Part shown: in pieces, positions 1 through 8,131 of the stretch
How the letters are laid out: each line of letters opens with the position of its first letter
Numbering within the stretch: the first letter of the stretch is position 1
DNA from: Pseudaminobacter salicylatoxidans
Lineage (GTDB): Bacteria; Pseudomonadota; Alphaproteobacteria; Rhizobiales; Rhizobiaceae
Length of the DNA: 64,000 nt
Assembly (NCBI RefSeq): GCF_003148475.1
Contig: NZ_QGGG01000011.1
Location: 1-64,000 of the forward strand
Direction: 5' to 3'
Program-made: the position numbers and the translations under genes
Notes under the pieces: generated by a model
Told to the model about the DNA's origin: nothing
Database searches by the model: none
The model's input: the letters and a program-made list of their open reading frames with translations, nothing else

Positions 1-149
1 GAACCATCATACATCATCGCCTGGTCGCTCTGGCGAAGAGCACATCAAGCCAAAGCGCGACGAGCACACCTCAAATCAAAAGCGCAACTGTAATGCTAGA
101 TGCCCACAGGCAACCGGCCAGACCTTGTCCTGCAAGTACGGTGAACCGG

Positions 150-308
150 CTACAGCGTCGCGATGGTCTTCAGCGCACCGAGCATGGTGCCCTTCTCGTC
201 TTTCAGCGCTGCCTCGCGCAACCGGCGAAGCCCCGAGTTTGATGCACCGGTCGAGCCAACCGGCATCGTGCCGTGGAGTTCCTCGATGCGCGGGTGGAGC
301 CTATGTCG
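150..308 (-). pseudogene. possible gene remnant downstream of the first GGDEF gene
   Basis: Directly after the stop of the GGDEF gene, and in the same frame, about 51 codons stay open to a TAG at 150-152. The translation reads like protein (for example RIEELHGTMPVGSTGASN, then GLRRLREAALKDEKG) rather than GC-rich shadow frame. There is no good start or ribosome binding site, and I do not recognise the family. It may be the C-terminal end of a decayed gene, or chance. The first 149 bases of the window show nothing I can assign. Confidence 0.25.
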
Positions 309-1067
309 TCAAGCAGCCGGAGACAGGCCGGAAACGATGGCAAGGTTGCGGCCGGCCTGCTTGGCTTCGTAGAGACGCCGGTCGGCTGCGCGCATCAATT
401 CGGAAACCGTGGCGCCAAACGAGCAAACGGTACCTCCGATGCTGACGGTGAGCGGAACCTGCTGCGTGCCCGCCGGCTTGAACCGGATCTGCTCAACCTC
501 ACGGCGGATGCGCTCGGCCACGGTGGCGGCTTCCGCCTCGCTGGCACCGATCAGGAAGGCGCCGAACTCCTCGCCGCCAATGCGCCCCAGCACATCGCCG
601 GCCCGCACGCCGCGGGAAATGGCGGCGGCGATCTCAAGCAACGCGTCATCGCCGGTGAGATGGCCGAAATTGTCGTTTATCTTCTTGAAGTGATCGGCAT
701 CGATGATGAGCAGCGCGCCGCGATCGCTGCGACGGCGCGAACCGTCGAGCGCGGCAAAGAAGCTCTCGCGATTCAGCATGCCGGTCATGTAGTCGCGCGA
801 AGCCTTTTCGGCGAGCCGGCGATGGGTGGCAGCAAGCTGCGCGTGCGCCCGTGCCAGATCGCGATGCGCCTGCTTCAGCCGGGCGCTTTGCCAGAAGGTG
901 TAGGCGCTCACCGGAAAGGCGGTGACCAGCGGGCAGACAATGCACATCAGGAAGGCGTTTCCGTCCACGCTTCCGCCCAGCATCGGCACCACGGTCAGGG
1001 CGGTCCCAAGAGAACCCGCGACCGCGACGAGGGTCGCAATCGCAGCCTTCAGCAATATGCTCGTCAT
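309..1067 (-). CDS. membrane-anchored GGDEF diguanylate cyclase
   Basis: Probable diguanylate cyclase that makes cyclic di-GMP from two GTP at the inner membrane. The 252-residue protein has two hydrophobic segments (about 8-30 and 38-58), a helical linker (60-90) and a GGDEF domain from about 92. The active-site motif is GGEEF at 164-168. An RxxD inhibitory site (R155, D158) lies five residues before it, so product inhibition is expected. I chose the ATG at 1067 because AGAGGAG lies just upstream; an ATG nine codons earlier has no such site. No sensor domain beyond the short membrane part is visible. Confidence 0.9.
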   Translation of the reverse strand: MTSILLKAAIATLVAVAGSLGTALTVVPMLGGSVDGNAFLMCIVCPLVTAFPVSAYTFWQSARLKQAHRDLARAHAQLAATHRRLAEKASRDYMTGMLNRESFFAALDGSRRRSDRGALLIIDADHFKKINDNFGHLTGDDALLEIAAAISRGVRAGDVLGRIGGEEFGAFLIGASEAEAATVAERIRREVEQIRFKPAGTQQVPLTVSIGGTVCSFGATVSELMRAADRRLYEAKQAGRNLAIVSGLSPAA

Positions 1068-1239
1068 CACCACTCCTCTTTGCCGCGTCTCCATGACAGC
1101 AGGCGGCTGAAGGACCAGTTTCGCTGTTGCTTAAAATTTGAATCATTTCCACTGCACGCCGGAGCGTTGCGGCTTTATGCACCGGAATTTTCCCCGGCGT
1201 GCCGGTACAAAACTCGCCGATCCATGGCATAAGGACCCC

Positions 1240-1947
1240 ATGACCGAGTTTCCTGATCCTTCCCGCTTCGCCCGCGTCACCGACTGGGTGTTCGACCTCG
1301 ACAACACGCTTTATCCGCACCACACCAATCTGTTCTCGCAGATAGACGTGCGCATGACCGCCTATGTGTCGGAATTGCTGCAACTGTCACGCGAGGATGC
1401 CCGCAAGCTGCAGAAGGAACTCTACAAGGAATACGGCACGACGCTGGCCGGTCTGATCGCGCGCCACAACATCGATTCGGACGACTTCCTCAACAAGGTC
1501 CACGACATCGACTATTCCTGGTTGTCGCCCGACCCCGCGCTCGGCGACGCGATCAGGACGCTGCCGGGGCGAAAATTCATCTTCACCAATGGCGACCGCG
1601 GCCATGCCGAACGCGCCGCGCGCCAGCTCGGCATTCTCGATCAGTTCGATGACATCTTCGACATCGTTGCCGCCAATCTGGTGCCGAAGCCGGCGCAGGA
1701 GACCTATGACAAGTTCCTGGCGCTGCACCGCGTGGCAGGCCCGAACGCCGTGATGTTCGAGGACCTCGCCCGCAACCTGATCGTGCCCAAGGCGCTTGGC
1801 ATGCAGACGGTGCTGGTGGTGCCGCGCAATTTCGAGCCGACCTTCTCCGAGATATGGGAGCGCGATCCGGCCTATGACGATGCGGTTGACTATGTCACCG
1901 ACGATCTTGCGGATTTCCTCAAAAGGATCGCGCCGGGACATTCATAG
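1240..1947 (+). CDS. HAD-family pyrimidine 5'-nucleotidase-like hydrolase
   Basis: HAD superfamily phosphatase resembling the pyrimidine 5'-nucleotidases (Sdt1/Phm8 type), which dephosphorylate UMP or CMP. Motif I is FDLDNTLYP, with the nucleophile and acid/base aspartates at D19 and D21. Later motifs are FTNGD (motif II) and a lysine-containing segment followed by MFEDLARNL (motif III/IV). The length of 235 residues fits the family. The start at 1240 is preceded by AAGGA; longer in-frame starts lack one. The gene stands alone between two diguanylate cyclase genes. Substrate is inferred from family only. Confidence 0.85.
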   Translation: MTEFPDPSRFARVTDWVFDLDNTLYPHHTNLFSQIDVRMTAYVSELLQLSREDARKLQKELYKEYGTTLAGLIARHNIDSDDFLNKVHDIDYSWLSPDPALGDAIRTLPGRKFIFTNGDRGHAERAARQLGILDQFDDIFDIVAANLVPKPAQETYDKFLALHRVAGPNAVMFEDLARNLIVPKALGMQTVLVVPRNFEPTFSEIWERDPAYDDAVDYVTDDLADFLKRIAPGHS

Positions 1948-2128
1948 CCTGGGCCAGCACCTGACGCGGCGGCAGGCAATTTATCGGCTGGTGCACCAAA
2001 CCGCGTTACATTGCACGGAAAAGTTGATAAGGCGCATGTGCGCCTTCGCATGGCGCATCGTCACAACCCGTTAGAAGCCGGGCCACCAACCCTCGATTGT
2101 CCGGTGCAAGACAGTTTGGTTTTCGATC

Positions 2129-3274
2129 GTGAAATTCGTGCCCCCGGCATTGCTGCTGCTGTTTTCGCTGAGCTTTGCCGGCGCGTGGGCGCTGGAACGT
2201 GTCCGCCGCTATCTCCTGTTCTTCGCCGGCGCCTATCTCTGCATCGGCCTGGCGGCGCTGGGACAGATCGCCTTCTGGCCGCGCGATATCGGCCACAACA
2301 CGATGATATCAGCGACCCTCTATTGCCTTGGCGTGCTGCTGCTCGGCGAAGGCGTGTTGCGGCGCTCCGGACACCGCATCGCCCTGCCGGTGCCGGCGGT
2401 TATCATCGGGTTCATCGTCGCCGGCATCTTCTACTTCTTCTACATAGACCGCAGCCTGGTCATACGTGTCTATATCCTCAATTTCGGCCTTGCCGCGCTG
2501 CTGCTCGCCATCGCCTGGCAGGCACGGTTCCTGCGCCACGGACAGGTCACGGACCGCGCCCTGTTCTGGCTTATCATGGTTGTGGGTCTTCATTTCTTCC
2601 CGCGCACGATCCTGACCATGAGCGTGTTCACCGACGGGGACCCGACCGCCTTCGGCGCCACGACCTTCTGGACCTGGGTGCAGATCACGCTGTCGCTGAT
2701 CGGCGCCGCAACCGCGCTCGGGCTGATGTCCATCACCGCCGTGGACGTCGTCACCGCCTTGCGCGGCGAGCGCGACAGCGATCCGCTGACAGGCCTGCTC
2801 AACCGACGCGGCCTTGAGCTTCGCAACCGCGACCAGCGCAAGGCGCAGGACAGGTCGGTTTCAAGCATCGTCGCCTGCGACATCGACAACTTCAAGATCA
2901 TCAACGACACCTATGGTCATGCCGTGGGCGACGAAGTGCTGGAAGGCTTTTCGCGTATCATCCGCAACCTGTCGCGGGCCGACGACATCGTCGCGCGCAT
3001 CGGTGGCGAGGAATTCGTGGTGGTGCTGAAAGGTACGCCACCCATGCGCGCCTATCAGTTCGCCGAGCGGTTGCGGCAGGACATCCAGCGCGCAGTCTTT
3101 CCCGGCCTGCCGCAACAGCACACGGTGACGTGTTCCTTCGGGGTGGTCGAATTTCGCGCCGGCGCCGATCTGTGGGCGACGGTCGAACGTGCCGACGAAT
3201 ATCTCTATGCCGCCAAGAAAGCCGGGCGCAACCGCACCTTCATGGAAGAGGTGCAGACGGTGGACGCGGTCTGA
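2129..3274 (+). CDS. multi-pass membrane GGDEF diguanylate cyclase
   Basis: Second probable diguanylate cyclase (381 residues). The first 210 residues are hydrophobic with about six membrane helices and no recognised sensor name. The GGDEF domain follows, beginning near DPLTGLLNRRG (218-228). GGEEF is at 292-296 and an RADD inhibitory site at 283-286, so it should be active and feedback-inhibited. The start is GTG, with a weak ribosome binding site; no better in-frame start is visible. It is transcribed away from the other GGDEF gene, with a nucleotidase gene between them. Confidence 0.9.
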   Translation: MKFVPPALLLLFSLSFAGAWALERVRRYLLFFAGAYLCIGLAALGQIAFWPRDIGHNTMISATLYCLGVLLLGEGVLRRSGHRIALPVPAVIIGFIVAGIFYFFYIDRSLVIRVYILNFGLAALLLAIAWQARFLRHGQVTDRALFWLIMVVGLHFFPRTILTMSVFTDGDPTAFGATTFWTWVQITLSLIGAATALGLMSITAVDVVTALRGERDSDPLTGLLNRRGLELRNRDQRKAQDRSVSSIVACDIDNFKIINDTYGHAVGDEVLEGFSRIIRNLSRADDIVARIGGEEFVVVLKGTPPMRAYQFAERLRQDIQRAVFPGLPQQHTVTCSFGVVEFRAGADLWATVERADEYLYAAKKAGRNRTFMEEVQTVDAV

Positions 3275-3276
3275 CG

Positions 3277-3306
3277 AAAAAACCGGCCGCCGATGGGCAG
3301 CCGGTT
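3277..3306 (-). terminator. rho-independent terminator after the copper gene
   Basis: Arms AACCGGC (3281-3287) and GCCGGTT (3300-3306) form a seven-pair stem. Read on the minus strand the stem is followed by a run of six T. It lies about 25 bases after the stop of the minus-strand DUF1775-PCuAC gene. The plus-strand GGDEF gene ends at 3274 and could also use the hairpin, but without a T run. Confidence 0.7.
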
Positions 3307-3330
3307 CCATGAGATCACATCGGTTTGCGA

Positions 3331-4317
3331 TCAGTGGTCCGAGTGTTCGTGCCCCGAATGATCGTCGCCGCCATTGGCCGCCTTGACCGGCACCTGCATG
3401 TCGACCTTGCCGGCATGCTCGAACTCCAGCGTGACCGGCACGGTGGCGCCCTCCTTGAAGGCTTCCTTGACGCCCATGAACATGACATGGAAGCCACCCG
3501 GCTTCAGCTCGACCGTTTCGCCGGCCGGAATTTCCAGCCCGCCTTCGACGGAGCGCATCACCATGACATCGTCCTTCACCTCCATGGTGTGGACTTCCAC
3601 CTTGCCTGCATTGGGCGAGGTTGCGCCGACCAGCTTGTCGGCGGCCTTGCCCTTGTTGGCGATGGTCAGGTACGCACCGCCGGTCGGCTGGCCGGGTAGC
3701 ATCGCACGCGCCCAGGCGCCCGAGATTTCGAGATCGCCCGCCTTGACCGGCGCGGCCTCATGCCCGCCGTGACCGGCATGGTCGTGGCCGCCTGCGCTGG
3801 CGGCGAGGATGGTGACGGCCGGTGCGGGATGTTCCAGCGAATGCGGGTTCTGGCCCGCAGCCGGCTCCTCGTTCCAGGCAACTTCACCCTTGTCGCAGAC
3901 CTGCGTGGCCTTGAAGAACAACTGCTGGCCCTCTTCGACATCGGCCAGCGTGCCGCTGACGGCGAACTCGTCATAGAAATCGTCGGGCAGGTTGCCGCCG
4001 CTCCAGGTCACGACCATGACGCCCGATTTCACCTCCTCGCCATGCAGCTTGTAGGTCTTGGCGTAGTCGCCCTTTTCGACCGCGAGTTCCCAGCCGGCCT
4101 TCGGCATCGGTTTTGCTCCGATATAGCCTTCGGGTATTTCGAGGCGCACCGTGTGGGTGGCCTGGCCGCCATCACAGCCATGCGGGATTTTCAGCACCGC
4201 CTTGTAGGAGCCCGGCGCGGCCTCGCTTTTTTCGAGCGTGGCATGGGCATGGGCGGCAACGATCGAAGCAGCCGACAGCGCGCAGGCTGCGGCAAACGGA
4301 AACAGAATACGGCGCAT
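3331..4317 (-). CDS. DUF1775 (YcnI-like) and PCuAC copper chaperone fusion protein
   Basis: Exported periplasmic copper-binding protein of 328 residues joining two families usually encoded separately. A signal peptide (1-24) ends in AHA, so the mature protein begins with His, as in YcnI-type copper sites. DUF1775 spans about 25-170. A His-rich linker (GGHDHAGHGGHE, 177-186) joins it to a PCuAC domain (about 190-310) with the classical ligand set H243, M254, H277, M279. The C terminus is again His-rich. The likely role is to hold Cu(I)/Cu(II) and pass it to cytochrome oxidase or to protect the periplasm. Start 4317 follows AAAGAGGAAAA. It lies 63 bases downstream of a DUF2946-like gene, probably in one operon. 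Confidence 0.88.
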   Translation of the reverse strand: MRRILFPFAAACALSAASIVAAHAHATLEKSEAAPGSYKAVLKIPHGCDGGQATHTVRLEIPEGYIGAKPMPKAGWELAVEKGDYAKTYKLHGEEVKSGVMVVTWSGGNLPDDFYDEFAVSGTLADVEEGQQLFFKATQVCDKGEVAWNEEPAAGQNPHSLEHPAPAVTILAASAGGHDHAGHGGHEAAPVKAGDLEISGAWARAMLPGQPTGGAYLTIANKGKAADKLVGATSPNAGKVEVHTMEVKDDVMVMRSVEGGLEIPAGETVELKPGGFHVMFMGVKEAFKEGATVPVTLEFEHAGKVDMQVPVKAANGGDDHSGHEHSDH

Positions 4318-4380
4318 TGTTTTTCCTCTTTGCGTCCAGAACAGATTTTCCTCCGCTCGGACGAGCGGAGCAGTCATGTT

Positions 4381-4797
4381 TCAGGAGAAGAAGGACGGGG
4401 GCGCACGGATCGCCGGCGGCGGCTCGCTCAGCCGATCGGGTGGTATCCGGATTTCAGCGGGGAAAACTCCCGCATCGCAAAGGGTAACGGGAGCGGCGAA
4501 GGCCTTCTCGAAAACGTCCGCCACCTTGAGCGGCGCGACCATGCCGGCACAGGGACCGCCGATGCAGGTCGGGCATTTGTCGGTGGTGCCGGCCGGCGGC
4601 AGCTTGCCGTCGGGCAAGACAGTGCGCATGCCCAGCATGGTGCAGATGACCAGCCCGTCCGCGCGGCTTGCGGCCCTGGCTTCGGCCAGCGGCTGGAACA
4701 GGTGGGCAAGCAGCACCAGCGAGGCGGCAATCGCAAACAGCAGGCGGTCGCGCCGAAGCGCGGCAAACCACCCCGATCGTTTGCGCAACCTTGCCAT
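4381..4797 (-). CDS. DUF2946-like exported small Cys-containing protein
   Basis: A 138-residue protein with a positively charged start, one hydrophobic segment (about 18-36) and a CPTC motif (C75, C78) with further cysteines at C52 and C83. It resembles the DUF2946 family, short exported proteins often found beside PCuAC and DUF1775 copper genes, and here it precedes exactly such a gene. A role in periplasmic copper handling is inferred from that neighbourhood; the biochemical function is unknown. The ATG at 4797 is preferred because it places the hydrophobic segment near the N terminus. Confidence 0.65.
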   Translation of the reverse strand: MARLRKRSGWFAALRRDRLLFAIAASLVLLAHLFQPLAEARAASRADGLVICTMLGMRTVLPDGKLPPAGTTDKCPTCIGGPCAGMVAPLKVADVFEKAFAAPVTLCDAGVFPAEIRIPPDRLSEPPPAIRAPPSFFS

Positions 4798-4891
4798 GCG
4801 GGAAGGTCTAGCCGAATGCCGCCCGGCTTTCCAGCGGGATCGGATGCGGCATCCTCGCGCGGGATACCCGGCAGCCTCTCCGAGAAGGCGA

Positions 4892-5731
4892 TCAGAGGCT
4901 ATAGAAGCGCTTGACGATGTCCCAGGCCTCATCGGCGGTCTCGACGAAATCAATGATGTCCTGATCGCCGGGGCTGATCGTGCCCTGCTCCGCCAGATAG
5001 TCGAGATCGATGGCACGTTCCCAGAACTCCTTGCCGAACAGGATGATCGGCACGCGCTCCATGCGTCCGGTCTGGATCAGCGTCAGCGTCTCGAACAACT
5101 CGTCCATCGTGCCGAATCCGCCGGGAAAGACCGCCACGGCCTTGGCACGCATGACGAAATGCATCTTGCGCACGGCGAAATAGTGGAAGTTGAAGCACAG
5201 TTCCGGCGTGACATAGACGTTCGGCGCCTGCTCGTGCGGCAGCACGATGTTGAGGCCGATGGAGGGTGCACCGACATCGGCAGCGCCACGGTTGCCTGCT
5301 TCCATGACACCGGGACCGCCGCCCGTCACCACCACATATTCGCGGTGATAGGACAGCGCCGACTGCTGCGAGCACAGCCGCGCGAACTTGCGCGCCTCGT
5401 CGTAATATTTGCTGTTCTTCTCGAGATTGCGCTTCTGCGTTTCGTCCTTGGCGGCCCATGCCTGGCCGCCTGGCTCGGGAATACGCGCGCCGCCGAACAG
5501 GATGACGGTGGAGCGAATGCCGCGTTCGGCCAGGGTCATTTCCGGCTTCAGCAATTCGAGCTGCAGGCGCACGGCGCGCAGTTCGCGCCGGGTCATGAAG
5601 TCCTCGTCGTCCCATGCCAACCGATAGGTCGGGGCGCGCGTCTGCGGCGTATCCGGCACCGCCTTGGCCCTGACCAGATCCTCACTCGAATGAGGCAGCG
5701 GCGTCCAGCCGCCCTTTTCCATGGGATTCAT
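4892..5731 (-). CDS. LOG family protein (TIGR00730-like Rossmann fold)
   Basis: Member of the LOG family, which cleaves nucleoside 5'-monophosphates to base and ribose 5-phosphate and in plants and some bacteria activates cytokinins. The two hallmark motifs are present: GGGPGVMEAGNRGA from 137 and PGGFGTMDELFE from 203. At 279 residues it is the longer proteobacterial form with a 70-residue N-terminal extension. AGGAAAAAC precedes the ATG at 5731. It is divergent from dapD, with about 145 bases between the starts. The true substrate cannot be read from sequence; lysine decarboxylase labels on this family are historical. Confidence 0.85.
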   Translation of the reverse strand: MNPMEKGGWTPLPHSSEDLVRAKAVPDTPQTRAPTYRLAWDDEDFMTRRELRAVRLQLELLKPEMTLAERGIRSTVILFGGARIPEPGGQAWAAKDETQKRNLEKNSKYYDEARKFARLCSQQSALSYHREYVVVTGGGPGVMEAGNRGAADVGAPSIGLNIVLPHEQAPNVYVTPELCFNFHYFAVRKMHFVMRAKAVAVFPGGFGTMDELFETLTLIQTGRMERVPIILFGKEFWERAIDLDYLAEQGTISPGDQDIIDFVETADEAWDIVKRFYSL

Positions 5732-5876
5732 GTTTTTCCTATCCGATTCTGCCCTTTGCGCGCCGTTTGCCGGCGCAGTCGTGATTGACCCCTTCTTAGC
5801 CCTGACATAGGGTCCGCGCGATCTTTAAAACAGTATATGGCGCGCGCCTTAACAGCACATGCAACGGAGCTTTTTC

Positions 5877-6731
5877 ATGTCCAAGTCCGATCTGGCCACC
5901 CTCGAAGCCACCATTGAAAAGGCGTTCGAGGAGCGCGAGGCGATCAGCGTCTCCACGCGCGGCGAGGTACGCGAGGCGATCGAAGCCTCGCTCGACCTGC
6001 TCGACCGCGGCACGGTCCGCGTCGCCGAGCGCCAGGGCGACGGTAACTGGAAGGTGAACCAGTGGCTGAAAAAGGCCGTGCTTCTGTCCTTCCGCATCAA
6101 CCCTATGGAAATCGTCAAGGGCGGCCCCGGCGATTCGGTGTGGTGGGACAAGGTTCCCTCGAAGTTCTCGGGCTGGAGCGCGCTGGATTTCGAGAATGCC
6201 GGCTTCCGCGCCGTGCCCAATTGCGTGGTGCGCCGCTCGGCCTATGTCGCGCCTGGAGCGGTGCTGATGCCGTCCTTCGTCAATCTGGGCGCCTATGTCG
6301 GCGAAGGCACCATGGTCGACACCTGGGCGACGGTCGGCTCCTGCGCACAGATCGGCAAGAACGTGCACCTGTCGGGCGGCGTCGGCATCGGCGGCGTGCT
6401 GGAGCCGCTGCAGGCCGGCCCGACCATCATCGAGGACAATTGCTTCATCGGCGCGCGCTCGGAAGTGGTCGAGGGCTGCATCGTGCGTGAAGGCGCGGTG
6501 CTGGGCATGGGTGTGTTCATCGGCAAGTCCACCAAGATCGTGGACCGCTCGACGGGCGAAATCTTCTATGGCGAAGTGCCCTCCAACTCCGTCGTGGTGG
6601 CCGGCTCTCTGCCCGGCAAGCCGCTGCCCAACGGCGAGCCCGGCCCGCATCTCTATTGCGCCGTCATCGTCAAGCGCGTGGACGCCCAGACCCGCTCCAA
6701 GACCTCGATCAACGAGCTGCTGCGGGATTGA
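5877..6731 (+). CDS. dapD: tetrahydrodipicolinate N-succinyltransferase
   Basis: Transfers succinyl from succinyl-CoA to tetrahydrodipicolinate in the succinylase branch of the diaminopimelate/lysine pathway; cytoplasmic trimer. The 284 residues match DapD closely: an N-terminal helical part, then a left-handed beta helix built from hexapeptide repeats (roughly 100-230), with the conserved segments [19 protein letters not shown] and [14 protein letters not shown] 5877 is chosen over one six codons upstream because GGAG lies at proper distance. dapE, which removes the succinyl group later, follows about 1.4 kb downstream. Confidence 0.97.
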   Translation: MSKSDLATLEATIEKAFEEREAISVSTRGEVREAIEASLDLLDRGTVRVAERQGDGNWKVNQWLKKAVLLSFRINPMEIVKGGPGDSVWWDKVPSKFSGWSALDFENAGFRAVPNCVVRRSAYVAPGAVLMPSFVNLGAYVGEGTMVDTWATVGSCAQIGKNVHLSGGVGIGGVLEPLQAGPTIIEDNCFIGARSEVVEGCIVREGAVLGMGVFIGKSTKIVDRSTGEIFYGEVPSNSVVVAGSLPGKPLPNGEPGPHLYCAVIVKRVDAQTRSKTSINELLRD

Positions 6732-6802
6732 TGTTTCGGGGGATCGCTCCCACCTTAGGGCGCGCTGACTTTTCCTCGAATCGTCAACGCGCTCTGACTC
6801 AT

Positions 6803-6861
6803 TGCCCGAGCATGACCTTTTTCCGAAAATCGGAGACCGCTTTTCGGGAAGCACGCTCCAG
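6803..6861. repeat. RIME-like rhizobial intergenic palindrome, copy 1
   Basis: The segment between dapD and the DUF805 gene contains GCATGACC, then TTCCGAAAA (6821-6829) and, 11 bases on, the near-complement TTTTCGGGAA (6841-6850), then GCACGCTC. This layout matches the intergenic mosaic palindromes (RIME) common in rhizobial genomes. Assignment rests on memory of the family's look; a related palindrome is at 40619-40654. Confidence 0.55.
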
Positions 6862-6884
6862 GCAGCAACGGGGACATACGGCAT

Positions 6885-7256
6885 TTGGCTGACAAGAATA
6901 CACTGATCTGGCTGTTCTTCCGCTTTTCCGGCCGCATTGGCCGCGCGGTCTATGTGCTGGCCTTCCTGCTCATGCTGGTGGTGGTGTCGTTTCCGCTCTA
7001 CCAGCACATGCGGTTTGCGCCCGGCACCACGGCTTCGGATGTGTGGTCGACCGTGTTCGGCCTGACCTTCATCGTCTTTCTGTGGGTGCATGTGGCCACC
7101 AGCGTGAAGCGGCTGCATGACATGGGCAAATCGGGGCTGATGGCGATTGCCCTGTTCATCCCCGTTGTCTCGCTGGTCGCCTTCGTCGTGTTTTGCCTGT
7201 TTCCGGGCAACGAAGGCCGAAACCAGTATGGCGAGAAGGCCGACTCGCTGCCGTAG
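6885..7256 (+). CDS. DUF805 small membrane protein
   Basis: A 123-residue inner-membrane protein of the DUF805 family (YhaH-like), function unknown. The family signature is visible: FFRFSGRIGRAVY near the start, several hydrophobic helices (about 20-40, 58-75, 88-110), VKRLHDMGKSG in the middle and a C-terminal FPGNEGRNQYG. The start appears to be TTG at 6885, since no ATG or GTG fits the conserved N terminus. The only purine-rich stretch upstream (GGGGA) is rather far away, so expression may be weak. It stands alone after dapD. Confidence 0.85.
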   Translation: MADKNTLIWLFFRFSGRIGRAVYVLAFLLMLVVVSFPLYQHMRFAPGTTASDVWSTVFGLTFIVFLWVHVATSVKRLHDMGKSGLMAIALFIPVVSLVAFVVFCLFPGNEGRNQYGEKADSLP

Positions 7257-7269
7257 CGCGGAATTCCGC

Positions 7270-7971
7270 TCAGCGTGGAAGCTCTCGCAAAAGCCTCTCC
7301 AGTTCCCCCAGATGGTCCAGCCGGCGGAAGCGCGGCGCACCGGCCGGCTCCTCGACATGCTCCAGCACCCAGGTCAGCTCGTGCGGGATATAGACGCCCC
7401 AGCTCCCCGCCTGAATGGCCGGCACAACGTCCGATTTCAGTGAATTGCCGACCATCATGCTGTGCTCCGGCCCGTCGCCGTGGCGGCTGAAGATGCGTTG
7501 ATAGGTATCGGCCGTCTTGTCGCTGACGATCTCGACGGCATCGAACAATTCTCCCAGCCCCGATTGCGCCAGCTTGCGTTCCTGATCGAACAGGTCACCC
7601 TTGGTGATGAGCACGAGGCGATAGTCGCCGGCCAGTCGTTCCAGCGTCTCACGCACATGCGGCAGCGTCTCCACCGGGTGGCTGAGCATTTCGCGGCCGG
7701 CATCGAGGATTTCGCGAATCACTTCGGGCGGTATCCTGCCGCCGCCGAGTTCCAGCGCCGTCTCGATCATCGAAAGGGTAAAGCCCTTGATGCCGAAGCC
7801 GTAGACGGCAAGGTTGCGCTTTTCCGCCTCCAGCAGCCTGGCCTCGATATCATGGCCCTCGACATGCGCGGCCAGAAGCGCGGCAAAGCGCTTTTCCGTC
7901 TGGCGGAAGAACTGCTCGTTCTGCCAGAGCGTGTCGTCGGCATCGAAGCCGATGGTGGTGAGGTTTGCCAT
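7270..7971 (-). CDS. HAD-like hydrolase
   Basis: HAD superfamily phosphatase of 233 residues. Motif I is GFDADDTLW with nucleophile D10 and acid/base D12. LVLITKGDL carries motif II, and MVGNSLKSDV is motif IV with its aspartate. A helical cap lies between about 20 and 95. The small-molecule substrate is unknown. The start at 7971 places motif I at the usual position. It is convergent with the DUF805 gene (13 bases between stops) and divergent from dapE. Confidence 0.85.
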   Translation of the reverse strand: MANLTTIGFDADDTLWQNEQFFRQTEKRFAALLAAHVEGHDIEARLLEAEKRNLAVYGFGIKGFTLSMIETALELGGGRIPPEVIREILDAGREMLSHPVETLPHVRETLERLAGDYRLVLITKGDLFDQERKLAQSGLGELFDAVEIVSDKTADTYQRIFSRHGDGPEHSMMVGNSLKSDVVPAIQAGSWGVYIPHELTWVLEHVEEPAGAPRFRRLDHLGELERLLRELPR

Positions 7972-8131
7972 GGTGCACCTTGGATCGGCAGTGACAATGC
8001 ATCCAACCGCTCCAAAAAGAAAAGCCGCCGCGACAAGAATTTGGTCGAGGCCAGTTCGCCCGCAGCGGGTGCCGTGGCGAGAACGCAATCTCCCGTGACA
8101 GGCGCATTTCTTTCGACTATCGGTCATTGTC

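Noticed and set aside
5796-7358. A 520-codon minus-strand frame opposite dapD and the DUF805 gene
   Set aside because: It lies antisense to dapD and shows no domain; open only because stop codons are rare in GC-rich shadow frames.
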